Below, piece after piece: positions 25,478 to 34,449 of a DNA stretch of 64,000 nt. This stretch comes from Stramonita haemastoma. Taxonomy: Eukaryota; Mollusca; Gastropoda; Neogastropoda; Muricidae. The notes below the pieces were generated by a model. That model saw only the letters and a program-made list of their open reading frames with translations. It was not told the DNA's origin and did not search any database. The stretch covers positions 13,046,082 to 13,110,081 of the forward strand of contig CM060342.1 of assembly GCA_030674155.1 (NCBI GenBank). Direction: 5' to 3'. The position numbers were made by a program, and so were the translations under genes. Position 1 is the first letter of the stretch; each line of letters begins with the position of its first letter.

Positions 25478-28400
25478 TGCCTGCCTGCCTGCGTCTCTGG
25501 CCATATGTGAATAAAACATCTTAAGTATCCCTCCCCCCTCTTCTCAGCAACACACAAACAGAGAAAAACTTACAAGACTTCTGAGCCACTTTGGCAGGCA
25601 GCAGTTTCTTGAAGGTGTTGATGGCACCTGCATCTGAGATGATGTATTTGGCGTGCAGGTCCACATCACCTGAGCTTCGTGCCACTCGCACACCTGCACA
25701 GACAAAAGCGGAATCACTGAACAAAGGTATGTAGTGTAACAGACACTGATTATATCTAGAAGCACAGAAAAATATAGTACAGACATGTGTATATATATAT
25801 GCATGCATGAGCACATAAAACACTACATGAGTGCATACATCTCCTCTCCCTCACTGCTTTACCTTCCCTGACCTTAAAGAGGGCAGGAACCCATTTACAG
25901 TTGGGTGAACTGGGGGGGAATGTACTAAAGCCAAGGTGCGCAAATGGTCACCCATCCAACTGGTAATCACACTTGATGCTGATTAGCTTTGACTTGGGGA
26001 AAGCAAACACTGCAGCATTCCCTGGGTACACTAAGTTTTTAATCTGGTCAGGATGGCAAAGTCTGCAGTCTGTCATAGTGACCCTGCCAGTCCCCACAGT
26101 TTTTCCTGGAGCTCTACTGGGCTGGGTCAGGTCTAGTGTCTTAGAGTGTTGAAGGTAGGACGGGACAGCAGGATATGGGGGGAAGGGGGCTTGTGGGTTT
26201 GTAGCCACAGGGACACACATCAGTGTGGGATATTTTTAGGTGGTAGAGATGGGATAGAAGCTGGCAGTGTCCTGTTCGCAGTCTAAAGATGGCAACTTGA
26301 ACAGCTCTATCTAGCTTAAGAATGCCGTCATCTTTTTCATCTTTAGGCCTGACACCCAGCCAATACAGCTGTCAGTTTCCCCCACTTTCAGTTCCTCTTA
26401 GCTGCTAATTAATCCATCCCATCCCAGCCTAGGTGGGGCCAGCTGGTGCTATTTATAACAGGATCTGACCACACTTAAAAAAAAGAGAAAAAAACAAGGA
26501 TCTGACCACAGCTGGACTAGGTAAAAGAAAGGGCGTGCTAGATTTAGCACCCCTGACTGAGTGATGTTGAATCTGTGCACTGTGCACTGGCACCATGCTT
26601 TCCTCAAGTTGTTTCTCAGGATTGTCCCTCCATCACTGTATATCACTGGATGGGCTGGCTGCTCCAAGTTGCTGTCTGCCTTGGACAGGCAGTCCAGTCC
26701 ACCTCTTCATTGCCCCATATACCACTATGGAAAGGGATCCATTACAGCACCACCATATTTCTCTGGCTGAGGAGGGTTAAGTTCCTCGAAAGTAGAAAAC
26801 ACACATCACAGCAGACACATTAACTCACATCACATCCCAGCCAGCCTACTCACCCACCCCTACATGGGGGAGGGGGCTGGATAGCCTGGTGGTCAGAACT
26901 TGTGCTCGCAATTTAACGATTTGCGTTTGATTCCCGTTGGAGGGGATTTTTCCTCTGGAGGTAACATAATTGCTGAGTCCACTCTCCCCAAAAGTCCTTC
27001 GGATGAGACTATAAACCAAGGTCCCGTGTGCGAATGCACGCAGAACATCTTACGCAAACGTTAAATCCTGTTCCACTTTTTGGTAAGAGTAGGCCATTGT
27101 GTGCCGGTGGGAACCGAAGACAAAATTGACAAAAGACAAAACTGCATACACAGGGGGACTGGATGGATGTAAAAAAGCACACAAGTGCTTATTCCGTTAT
27201 CCTCGATATAAAAGAATAAAATTAATTAAATAAAATAAAAAGATGTAAAAAAAGCACATGAGTGCTTATTCCATTATCCTCAATATTAAAGAATAAATAA
27301 ATAAAATAAAATAAAAAGATGTAAAAAAGCACACGAGTGCTTATTCCGTTATCCTCGATATAAAAGAATAAAATAAAATAAAATAAATTAAATTAAAAGA
27401 TGTAAAAAAGCACATAAGTGATTATTCCATTATCCTCAATATAACAGAATAAAATAAATGAAATGAAATAAAAAGATGTAAAAAAGCACACGAGTGCTTA
27501 TTCCACTATCCTCGATACAAAAGAATAAATAAAATAAAATAAATAAAATAAAATAAAAAGATGTAAAAAAAGCAAATGAGTGATTATTCCATTATCCTCG
27601 ATATAAAAGAATAAAATAAAATAAAATACTATTTAAAAAATGTAAAAAACCACATGAGTGCTTATTCCATTATCCTTGATGAAAAAGAATAAATAAATGA
27701 AATAAAATAAAATCAAATGATGTAAAAAAACCACATGAGTGCTTATTCCATTATCCTCAGTATAAAAGAATAAAATAAAATAAAATAAAATAAAAATATG
27801 TAAAAAAGTACATGAGTGCTTATTCCATTATCCTCGATATAAAAGAATAAAATAAAATAAATGAAATAAAATAAAAAGATGCAAAAAAGCACATGAGTGG
27901 TTATTCCATTATCCTCAATATAAAAGAATAAATAAAATAAAATAAATGAAATAAAATAAAATAAAAAGATGTAAAAAAAAAGCGCATGAGTGCTTATTCC
28001 ATTATCCTCGATATAAAAGAATACATAAAATAAAATAAATGAAATAAAATAAACAGATGTAAAAAAAGCACATGAGTGCTTATTCCATTATCCTCGATAT
28101 AAAAGAATAAAATAAATAAAATAAAAAGATGTAAAAAAAAGCCACATAAGTGATTATTCCATTATCCTTGATATAAAAGAATAAAATAAAATAAAATAAT
28201 ATTTTTTAAATGTAAAAAAGCACACGAGTGATTATATTCCGTTATCCTCGATATAAAAGGATAAATAAATTAAATTAAAAAATTTTTTTTAAAAGATGTA
28301 AAAAAAGCAAATGAGCACTTATTCCGTTATCCTCGATATAAAAGAATGAAATAAATAAAATAAATGAATAAATAAATAAAAGAATAAATAAATAAATAAA

Positions 28401-31400
28401 TAAATAAATAAAAGAATAAAATAAAATAAATAAAAAGAATAAATAATAAAATTAATAAAACAATAAAATAAATAAAATAAAATGAAATAATAAATAAAAG
28501 AATAAAATAAATAAAATAAAACTAAATAAAATAAATAAATAAACAAAAAAATATAACAAACAATCAAAATAAATAAAAAAATTAATAAATAAACACCACT
28601 TACCCACAGCGGCCCCTTCCTCGCTGCACAAGATCTGAGACACAGGGGCCTGCACGAGTACCCGGCCTCCATGACGCTCGATGATGTGCGTCATCTGGTA
28701 GGCGATCTCCGAGGGCCCGCCCACAGGGTAGTAGGCCCCGTTCCAGTAATGGCGGATCAGGAGAGCGTGCAGGATGAAGGGCACGTCGCGAGGAAAGACG
28801 CCTGCAAAGCACACCACCCTGAACTCCAAGGTCAGGCATTTGTTTATTTATACCACTTTATGTCACAGCAGATTTCTCTGCGTGAAATTTGGGTTGCTCT
28901 CCCCAAAGAGAGTGGGTCGCCACATGTGCAGCGCCTACCCTTTTTTTTTTTTTCTCCTGTCTGCAATTATATTTGTTTCCCTATCAGAGTGGCTTTTTTC
29001 TATGGAATTTTGCCAGGGACAACCCTCTTGTTGCCGTGGGTTCTTTTACGTGCGCTAAATAATGATGCATAACACATGGGACCTCGGTTTATTGTCTCAT
29101 CCGAAAAGGTGAAGTCGGGTCACTCGGATACAATAGATAAGAAGGAAGGTGGCAGGATGATTTAAATGTTTGCCAGTTAACAGCTGTGAGGTAACAGGTT
29201 CGATTCCAGCCTTAACCCTTTTTTTCCCCCCCAGTTTGACGAGAAAATCCAACTGAATGTCAAAGTCCTTCGGATGAGACTATAAACATCCCCTTGAGTG
29301 AATGCACCCAGAACATCTTGGAACACATGTTAAAAACCTGTTTCACCTTTCTGAAGAGTAGGCCATTGCATGTCAGTATGAATAGATGGCAGTATATATT
29401 TTTTTTAATGCAAGCACACAGATGTCGTGTTTAGATACACCATCCCTGAAGTTGGAATGCAGCTACCTAAATGGGGGGAGGGGAATGGTTGTATTTGCCG
29501 ATATCTCACCACTGGTGAACCTCAGAGCCCTAGCCAAGGAAACGAACAAAAAAAAAAAAAAAAACCAACAATAACCCCAGCTGATTATACCCAATAAAAA
29601 GCCCTTCTTTTCTAAAACCTGATTTTTAAAAAAAAAGAACAGCAAGTACATCACCACAAAAAACAACAACTCAGCAACAATGAGCTGTCACGACAAAGCA
29701 CCCTTTTTTTTTTACATTTTAAAATTTATTTATCAATTAATTTTTTTGACAAAGCACCCTCACCATAGTCTCCACAGATGTAGGAGAGGGGTTTTTTGTA
29801 CTTTTTTTTTTTTAACATAAAATTTTTTTTTTGACAAAGCGCCCTCACCATAGTCTCCACAGATGTAGGAGAGGATTTTTTTGTGGTGATGTACTTTCTT
29901 TTTTTTTTGAAGCATGTAAAAAAAAAAACTTTTTTTTTGACAAAGCGCCCTCACCATAGTCTCCACAGATGTAGAAGAGGGGTTTTTTTGGTGATGTACT
30001 TTCTTTTTTTTCACATTTAAAACTTTTTTTTTTTTTTTGACAAAGCGCCCTCACCATTGTCTCCACAGATGTAGGAAAGGGGTTATTTTTGTGGTGATGC
30101 GCTTTCTTTTTTTCTTTACATTTAAAATTTTTTTATCTGTTTTGATTTCTTTTGACAAAGCACCCTCAACATAGTCTCCACAGATGTAGGAGAGGGTTTT
30201 TTTTGTGGTGATATATTTTCTTTTTTTTTTACATTTAAATTTTCTCTTTTGTTGACAAAGCGCCCTCACCATAGTCTCCACAGATGTAGGAGAGGGGGGT
30301 TTTGTACTTTTTTTTTTTTTTAACATTAAATTTTTTTGTTGTTGTTGACAAAGCGCCCTCACCATAGTCTCCACAGATGTAGGAGAGAACAGTCTTGAGG
30401 TCCTGGTTGGAGGTCAGCCCATCCAGCGTCTCCTGCAGCGTGACGGAGGAGTACTTGAAGCAGGAGAACAGCAGGCGGTACAGCCCAGTCTTTAGAAGTA
30501 TCTGCACCAACAGCTTGGGCAGCACCTTCAGAATCACGATCCCGTTGAAACTGCGGTCTGCTAACTGCAACAACAGCAACAACGACGTGGATGGATGTGA
30601 CGAGATTAAGAAAAAGAGATTAAAAACTTTTTTTTTTGAATAATGATAAAAAAATGTATTTTAAGAGGATGTGGTGAGATGGTGACATTGTGTGTGAGAT
30701 GAATGAATAAAAAAAAGAATATATGTCGACTGTTCATTTTTTGTGTGTTTTTTTTGTGATGGGTTGTGGTTAGTAGAGGTTGTGTTGGTGACTTTGTGAG
30801 ATGTATAAAAAAAATGTTTAATGAATATATCTACTGTTAATTTTTTTTTTTCATGATGAGTTGTGGTGAAAAGAACTTGTGTTGAAAAAAAAAAAAGAAA
30901 AAAAAAAAAAGGTTGTGTTGGTGACTTTGTGAGATGAATAAAAAAATTTTTTTAATGAATATGTCAACTGTTCAGATTTTTAAAATATTTTTCGTGATGG
31001 GTTGTGGGCAAAAGAGGTTATGTTGGTGACTTTGTGAGATGAATAATAAAAATTAAAAAATTAATGTCAACTGTTCAGTTTTTAAAAAAAATTTTTTTTC
31101 GTGATGAGTAAAAAATATTTTTTTAAAAAAGTGTGCAGTTTTGAACAGTTTCTACAATAATGATTCACTGTGGACAGTAAATTTCTATATGTTACAGTAA
31201 ATTCACAAAACACCCACATGCACGTACACACGCACGCACACACGCATGCACACACACGCATGCACACACACGCACACACACACACACACACACACATTGT
31301 TCACACCAACATAAGCACTCACCGAAATCAGTTCTTCATATTTCAGGATTGCTTCTTTCTCCTCAGGGAAAAACTTGATGAGGTTGTCGAAATAATTACG

Positions 31401-31797
31401 GCGGCCACTTTTCATGCCAAAGCGTCTGGCCTTTTCTGGGTCTCCAAGGGCCACCTGTGTTAAAAAAAAAAAAAAAATTCCCCTTGTTAGTCTCTCATTA
31501 ACACTACTGACTGTGTTTAATTGTTTGTTTGTTGGGTTTTTAAAAATATTTTTTCATTTTTTATGTTTTATTGTTTGTTTCTTGTTGTTTTTTTAACCAT
31601 CCTTGATTTTATTGTTTAAAATTATATGTATTCTGTCATTCAGATGGTTTGTATTAGTTCATGTATAGAAAAAACCCAGCACTAATGACAACAAAAAGGA
31701 ATCCTACCGGTGCGGCTAATACAGTTTCTTTTTAAATATAAAATCCCTTGTATGTTCACATTTTGTACACACACACACACACAGACACACACACACA

Positions 31798-31842
<45 letters not shown>

Positions 31843-34349
31843 GCAGATCTGCAACTGAAGTTGACCTAGGAGATCGTAAATACCTCCACCCTTAATTCAC
31901 CAGATACTACTGAGATTCAAACCCACAACTTCACGGACCTTTGGGATTGGAAGTCAAATGGTCGTAACCACTTGGCTATAGTGTCTGGCTTACACAATGA
32001 ATGAGCCTATAGACACATTTTACTAAGATATTTCTAACATCTGTTTTTAGCTCTTCAGGGGAATACTGTGACTAATTTTGCATACTGTAACTGATTCTGC
32101 ATACCGTGACTGATTCTGCATACTGCGACTGATTCTGCATACTGCGACTGATTCTGCATACTGTGACTGATTCTGCATACTGTAACTGATTCTGCATACT
32201 GTGACTGGTTCTGCATACTGCGACTGATTCTGCATACCATGACCGATTCTGCATACCATGACTGATTCTGCATACCATGACCGATTCTGCATACTGTGAC
32301 TGATTCTGCATACTGTGACTGATTCTGCATACCGTGACTGATTCTGCATACTGTGACCGATTCTGCATACCATGACCGATTCTGCATACTGTGACTGATT
32401 CTGCATACTGTGACTGATTCTGCATACAGTGACTGACTCTGCAAACAGTGACTGATTCTGCTACATGGTAATCGAATCTGCAACTCCTTCTTGGTCCATA
32501 CTCCTGCCTTTTTTTCCATAAAGATTTAAACATAATTCTCTCCCACATTGAAGGCAGATGCACTAGGCCTGACTTGTCTGGCTCATCTTCGCTCATTGGG
32601 CCTGTCTGAGGGTTCAAAGAGGAAAAAGAAGAATCTGCACGTCAAGCATCTCAATAAGAGCATTAGGAAACCAATATTCCATGACTTTTGTAAAGACCCA
32701 TTCCAATATATATGCAAATCTGACATACTTTTTAAACAACAACCAAGTCATAATTCTAAGACTCCGTACTGGGCACAACAGACTAAACCACCATACGTCC
32801 ACAAAGCTGAAACTTGCTCCTTCTCCCCTCTGTGCCTGTGGTAAAGAAAACCAGACAGGCGAGCACATCCTTCAAAGGTGTACGCTATTCAGCGACCTGA
32901 GGAGGAAAGTGTGGCCGACTGAGATAACCCTACATACCAAGCTGTACAACCCACGAGAGGAGCTGGAAAGGACATGCCATTATTTTTCCCAGACACATCT
33001 GACAGTGTAAAGCGAACGAGAGAAGAAGAAGAAACATCATCGCTAACAAATCTTGGACTGAAAGCCATCCAAAGTGCTCAACTGCCTACCCCTCTCCCAC
33101 AAGATGTTTCAGCAACAAAGTTTGTCATCACACCTTGCCCTAAGTAAACTGACACTGAGTACTGGAAACATTTAGACAGACATGTGGCACCATAGTGATC
33201 TTCCGTCCGTGGAACGCTGGTTTTAGTTTTGTTGTTATACAGTTCATAGGCCAACCTCGAAGCAGCCTGTGTATTTTTTTCTAACAGTTTTTATTACTGT
33301 TCAGGGAGTGTGGTTTATACTGCCTAATGCCTAACAGCCCTGAGCGCTCAGTGTGTGTAATAATGACTGTCAGTTGTCCCAGGCTAAAAGCTGTATCAAT
33401 TACCGATGCAAGCACCTGATACAGCAAAGTAGGTAAGGTAAAGGTAAAGGTGTCCCATAACCTGTGTGGTCGTAGGGGAGCGAGGCATCAGAGACCTCAG
33501 CTTCTCTAGGGCCAGCATATTGAGGGCGGCACCCATCTCCTCTCCCTCGCTGCTTTACCTTCCCTGACCCTTAAGAGGGCAGGTACTCACTTACATCTGG
33601 GTGAACTGGGGGGACTGTACTGAAGCCAAGGCACGCAAATGGTCACCCATCTAACTGGTAACCACACTCAACGCTGCTTAACTTGACTGGGGGAAAGCAA
33701 GTGCTCTGACCACTTAGCTATCCCACGCCCTGAGCAAAGTGCCAAAGTCTATTATATCAAAATGTTGTTTTGCTCTGAAATGTGATGATAAGATTGTCTT
33801 CAGCCATGACAAGCTCTTAGCATAACAACCTGTAATGTCAATTGAAAGAAAGACAAATATTGTCTAAAGCTGAAATATGGCAGCCAGTATGGCTATGTAC
33901 AGCCAATACACGCAAACTTCTCATCCAGTGTGTACTTACTGTGTCATAGTGGAGAGTATGACAAGAGTGCCCATTCTGGGTGACTCCTGCAGAGTGTTTT
34001 ATTTTATTTTATTTTATTTATTTATTCTTTTATATCGAGGATAATGGAATAAGCACTCACATGCTTTTTTACATCCAGTCCCCGTGTGTATGCAGTTTTG
34101 TAAATCTTGTCATCTGTTCCCACCAGCACACAATGGCCTACTCTTACAAAAAGCGGAACAGGATTTAACATGTGCGCAAGATGTTCTGCATGCGTTCGCA
34201 CATGGGGCCTTGGTTTACAGTCTCATCCAAAGGTGTTAAGGTGGGGAATGTCCAACAACATAATGGTCAGAGACAACTCACCTCATCAAACTGATCGTCC
34301 ATAGGAGCCCAGTCCAGCTGTCCCCCTGTCAGCTGATCCAGCAAGATGC
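15114..34349 (-). CDS. RETSAT: All-trans-retinol 13,14-reductase-like (RETSAT), 5'-partial gene of 10 visible exons
   Basis: RETSAT is an ER-membrane FAD enzyme of the CrtI/phytoene-desaturase-like superfamily that saturates the 13,14 bond of retinol. Ten minus-strand exons, joined by GT-AG introns in consistent phase, give a continuous C-terminal ~450 residues. Diagnostic blocks include [98 protein letters not shown], and the C-terminal flavin-binding GLYLTGQD. It ends with ...ENGKKAE and TGA at 15114. The N-terminal Rossmann FAD-binding exons are absent: the most 5' exon runs into the N gap at 34350, and nothing matching them is seen beyond. Four introns carry arrays derived from their own exon edges. 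The exons are intact, with no frameshift or stop. Confidence 0.93.
15300..15690 (+). repeat. G-rich and (TG)n compound tract
   Basis: Purine-rich GGGGAGG units (15308-15358), then (TG)n 15362-15450, G-runs 15461-15490 and 15546-15559, then (TG)n 15560-15690. Lies in the last RETSAT intron. Successive G-runs could form quadruplexes. Confidence 0.9.
15722..15806 (-). mobile_element. SINE-A fragment (3' end)
   Basis: Reverse 3' end only: TTCTTTTATATCGAGG, AATAAGCACTC and TCCCCATGTGTATGCAG blocks. Preceded by a TTTATCTA-type tail repeat. Confidence 0.8.
16085..16180 (-). mobile_element. SINE-A long-tail fragment
   Basis: Short reverse tail fragment with TTTTACCCCCCATTAAAGTAG and GCTGCATTCTAAC blocks, inside the last RETSAT intron. 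Confidence 0.5.
16212..16552 (-). mobile_element. SINE-A, full length
   Basis: Complete reverse copy in the last RETSAT intron, ending at ACCACTAGGCTATCCC. A C-run/A-run (16563-16588) lies between its head and the RETSAT exon donor at 16602. Confidence 0.88.
16603..16762 (-). CDS. RETSAT: RETSAT exon ([18 protein letters not shown]...GLYLT)
   Basis: 53 codons plus one base. The acceptor is TTTGCAG and the donor is GTTGTC. Acceptor plus the first ~13 exon bases (AGRGACTACATG) are repeated ~34 times upstream. Confidence 0.94.
16763..19140 (-). repeat. Splice-acceptor minisatellite derived from RETSAT exon 16603-16762
   Basis: About 34 head-to-tail units of ~62-67 bases. Each unit contains, on the minus strand, TTTGCAGAGAGACTACATGA: the genuine 3' splice site plus ~13 exon bases. 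An ACTAAAT/GGTGGTGTTTG spacer follows. Early units have AGGGACTACATGAAAT, close to the real exon. Later units vary in CACCAC number and include two T-run insertions (~17130-17150 and 18900-18920). Confidence 0.92.
19241..19848 (+). repeat. (GACA)n minisatellite abutting RETSAT donor
   Basis: GACA/CAGA tetranucleotides, with 19241-19500 organised into ~32-base higher-order units containing GGTGCTGGGAGGAGACAGAC. It touches the donor of the RETSAT exon at 19849. Confidence 0.92.
19849..20015 (-). CDS. RETSAT: RETSAT exon ([18 protein letters not shown]...YPQLDGK)
   Basis: 55 codons with a leading split codon. The acceptor is GTCTCAG. Donor GTCTCT is immediately followed by a (TCTG)n tract, so the splice site itself is the edge of a microsatellite. 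Confidence 0.92.
20016..20764. other. RETSAT intron, nothing recognised
   Basis: Mostly unique sequence, with a short local duplication (TTTTGTGTCATGAC and TTTTGTGTCGTGAT, ~20055 and ~20103). Around 20281-20470 there are decayed tRNA-SINE-like pieces ending CACCAGGCTATCCC. Confidence 0.4.
20765..20990 (+). mobile_element. SINE-C (tRNA-Leu-like head)
   Basis: The head ATGGCCGAGTGGTTAAGACC resembles a tRNA-Leu D arm. A GGTCTGAATCTCAG B-box-like motif and the body follow, then a (TA)n tract at 20927-20950. Not a functional tRNA: no closing acceptor stem. Confidence 0.75.
21244..21374 (-). CDS. RETSAT: RETSAT exon ([17 protein letters not shown]...[12 protein letters not shown])
   Basis: 43 codons plus split ends. 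The acceptor is TGTCAACAG and the donor is GTGATT. Includes the [10 protein letters not shown] motif. Its first ~90 bases are repeated in the upstream array; only this copy has the donor and the FPSAKD part. Confidence 0.93.
21375..23130 (-). repeat. Splice-acceptor/exon-start array derived from RETSAT exon 21244-21374, with (GAT)n
   Basis: About ten head-to-tail units upstream (in transcript) of the real exon. On the minus strand each holds TGTCAACAG (acceptor), then GAACGACATCAACAAAGCC and up to ~90 exon bases, then a variable (ATC)n spacer. Units with ~90 exon bases sit near 21449, 21630, 21814, 22005, 22530 and 22795; others retain only ~40-50. From 22890 to 23130 only (GAT)n spacer with a decayed start remains. 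Confidence 0.92.
23430..23521 (+). repeat. (CA)n microsatellite
   Basis: CA repeat with AACAC interruptions, followed by (CCAC)n-like sequence to 23580. RETSAT intron. Confidence 0.92.
23722..23842 (-). CDS. RETSAT: RETSAT exon ([15 protein letters not shown]...NTWYYSG)
   Basis: The donor is GTAAGA. The acceptor CTGTCAAG lacks a good pyrimidine tract; phase with the previous exon requires it. Its first ~50 bases and acceptor recur five times in the upstream array. Confidence 0.88.
23843..24870 (-). repeat. Splice-acceptor/exon-start array derived from RETSAT exon 23722-23842
   Basis: Five units of ~170-240 bases. Each carries, on the minus strand, an AG acceptor, GCATCTACCCAGTACT and ~50 exon bases to CCCAGTCTGTCT, then a (CA)n tract and a T/C-rich linker. 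Exon-derived cores lie near 23978, 24154, 24367, 24558 and 24808. The two most distal units have CTGTATCTCAG in place of CTGATCTGTCAAG. Confidence 0.92.
24905..25098 (-). mobile_element. LINE 3'-end fragment
   Basis: On the minus strand it reads GGCGAGCACATCCTTTCAAA, ...AAAGTGTGGCCGAC..., a TAA stop, then GAACGAGAGAAGAAGAAGAA. Near-identical to the 3' end at 32860-33035. Inserted in a RETSAT intron next to the exon-derived array. Confidence 0.85.
25152..25222 (+). repeat. (TG)n microsatellite
   Basis: TG repeat, paired in inverted orientation with the CA tracts at 25316-25342 and 25398-25475. Confidence 0.93.
25316..25475 (+). repeat. (CA)n-(CT)n-(CA)n compound microsatellite
   Basis: CA run, then CTCT run (25343-25382), then CA run to 25475; RETSAT intron. 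Confidence 0.93.
25574..25693 (-). CDS. RETSAT: RETSAT exon ([10 protein letters not shown]...[13 protein letters not shown])
   Basis: 39 codons with split ends. The acceptor is TGTGCAG and the donor is GTAAGT. Contains the [16 protein letters not shown] motif. Confidence 0.93.
25846..26010 (-). mobile_element. SINE-B, truncated
   Basis: Reverse copy containing TTACCTTCCCTGACC, CAGTTGGGTGAACTGGGGGG and GGTCACCCATCCAACTGGTA. The tRNA head is diverged or lost. Confidence 0.75.
26340..26600 (-). repeat. Dispersed repeat F with TATA-like motif
   Basis: Reverse complement resembles 62510-62715. Shared blocks include CTATAAATAGCACCAGCTGG-like, GGCTGGGATGG, TTAGCAGCT and GTGCTAAATTTAGC. Class unknown; the TATAAATAG motif is present in both copies. 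Confidence 0.6.
26873..27222 (+). mobile_element. SINE-A, full length
   Basis: Forward copy in a RETSAT intron with complete head and body. Its 3' end is the first unit of the tandem array that follows. Confidence 0.88.
27223..28345 (+). repeat. Tandem array of the SINE-A 3' end
   Basis: About 17 units of ~58-75 bases. Each repeats the last part of SINE-A: GATGTAAAAAAGCACATGAG, TGCTTATTCCATTATCCTCG, ATATAAAAGAATAAA, plus a variable (AAATA)n linker. It starts exactly at the 3' end of the intact SINE. Confidence 0.93.
28346..28590 (+). repeat. (AAATA)n-type A-rich repeat
   Basis: Degenerate AAATA/AATAA repeat that extends the SINE-tail array up to 13 bases from the donor of the RETSAT exon ending at 28604. 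Confidence 0.9.
28604..28801 (-). CDS. RETSAT: RETSAT exon ([14 protein letters not shown]...[10 protein letters not shown])
   Basis: 65 codons with split codons at both ends. The acceptor is TTTGCAG and the donor is GTAAGT. It carries the GGxSEIA block, the most recognisable RETSAT signature here. Confidence 0.95.
28845..29110 (-). mobile_element. SINE-H copy
   Basis: Contains ACTTTATGTCACAGCAGATT, AGTGGGTCGCCACATGTGCA and CAGCGCCTACCC, shared with 59712-59825, then a T-run and a diverged body. Orientation assigned by its T-rich left end. Confidence 0.55.
29150..29545 (+). mobile_element. SINE-A, long-tailed older subfamily
   Basis: Diverged head (AACAGGTTCGATTCCAGCC), body (AAAGTCCTTCGGATGAGAC), and tail (GGAATGCAGCTACC, CTCACCACTGGTGAACCTC), in that order. 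Confidence 0.7.
29753..30300 (-). repeat. Splice-donor minisatellite derived from RETSAT exon 30363-30564
   Basis: Six units of ~85-105 bases downstream (in transcript) of the real exon. Each contains, on the minus strand, CCTACATCTGTGGAGACTAT and the intact donor GGTGAGGGCGCTTTGTC, then an A-rich spacer. Exon-derived cores lie near 29757, 29845, 29947, 30048, 30168 and 30266. Confidence 0.92.
30363..30564 (-). CDS. RETSAT: RETSAT exon ([12 protein letters not shown]...LSYICGDY)
   Basis: 67 codons plus one base. The acceptor is GTTGCAG; an alternative in-frame AG lies six bases further in (CAGTTAGCAG). The donor GTGAGGGCGC is the one copied six times in the downstream array at 29753-30300. 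Confidence 0.92.
30600..31130. repeat. RETSAT intron: ~115-base tandem repeat, AT-rich
   Basis: Four to five diverged units share GGTTGTGTTGGTGACTTTGT, GAGATGAATAA-A-run and GTCAACTGTTCA-type blocks (from ~30660, 30760, 30895, 31010). No exon sequence seen in them. Confidence 0.75.
31214..31295 (+). repeat. (CA)n degenerate microsatellite
   Basis: ACACGCATGC-interrupted CA repeat ending 27 bases before the RETSAT exon donor at 31322. Confidence 0.9.
31323..31454 (-). CDS. RETSAT: RETSAT exon ([12 protein letters not shown]...)
   Basis: 44 complete codons from [12 protein letters not shown] to YEELIS. The acceptor is TAACACAG and the donor is GTGAGT. Contains the [17 protein letters not shown] block conserved in RETSAT. 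Confidence 0.92.
31767..31837 (+). repeat. (CA)n microsatellite
   Basis: CA repeat with two CAGACA interruptions, RETSAT intron. Confidence 0.92.
31845..31992 (-). mobile_element. SINE-C fragment
   Basis: The reverse tRNA-Leu-like head is read on minus as TAGCCAAGTGGTTACGACC, with TTGAATCTCAGTAG as the B-box region; the 3' body is short. Confidence 0.7.
32065..32465 (+). repeat. 18-base minisatellite
   Basis: About 22 tandem copies of the unit TGATTCTGCATACTGTGA (variants ACCATGACC, ACTGCGAC). The unit length is divisible by three, which keeps three minus-strand frames open; these are not genes. RETSAT intron. Confidence 0.93.
32600..33035 (+). mobile_element. LINE fragment, 3' end of ORF2
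   Basis: The open frame 32681-33010 contains [29 protein letters not shown] and a terminal HLTV stop. This cysteine/histidine-containing C-terminus is common in I/Jockey-type non-LTR elements. It is followed by GAACGAGAGAAGAAGAAGAA. Severely 5'-truncated. A second copy is at 24905-25098 in reverse. Confidence 0.85.
33432..33730 (-). mobile_element. SINE-B, full length
   Basis: Reverse copy from the AAGGTAAAGGT tail through GTCACCCATCTAACTGGTAA to the head complement CTGACCACTTAGCTATCCC. Confidence 0.88.
33780..34262 (-). repeat. Dispersed repeat J, split by SINE-A
   Basis: Reverse copy with CGCAAACTTCTCATCCAGTG and GGGTGACTCCTGCAGAG on one side and GTGGGGAATGTCCAACAACA on the other side of the SINE at 33999-34232. 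Confidence 0.65.
33999..34232 (-). mobile_element. SINE-A, 5'-truncated, nested in repeat J
   Basis: Reverse 3' two-thirds of SINE-A, with (ATTTT)n tail at left, flanked by a short duplication GTGTT (33994-33998 and 34233-34237). Truncated near the CTCATCCAAAGG block. Confidence 0.8.
34282..34349 (-). CDS. RETSAT: RETSAT exon, truncated by N gap
   Basis: Encodes [20 protein letters not shown] then DE before donor GTGAGT. The 5' part is hidden by the 100-N gap, so neither its acceptor nor its true length is known. Confidence 0.88.
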
Positions 34350-34449
34350 NNNNNNNNNNNNNNNNNNNNNNNNNNNNNNNNNNNNNNNNNNNNNNNNNNN
34401 NNNNNNNNNNNNNNNNNNNNNNNNNNNNNNNNNNNNNNNNNNNNNNNNN
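34350..34449. other. Assembly gap (100 N)
   Basis: Exactly 100 N, the conventional size for a scaffold gap of unknown length. It interrupts a RETSAT coding exon on the left and a diverged SINE-A on the right. Confidence 0.99.

Noticed and set aside
32047..32617. Minus-strand frames with [11 protein letters not shown] repeats
   Set aside because: Translation of an 18-base minisatellite in a RETSAT intron.
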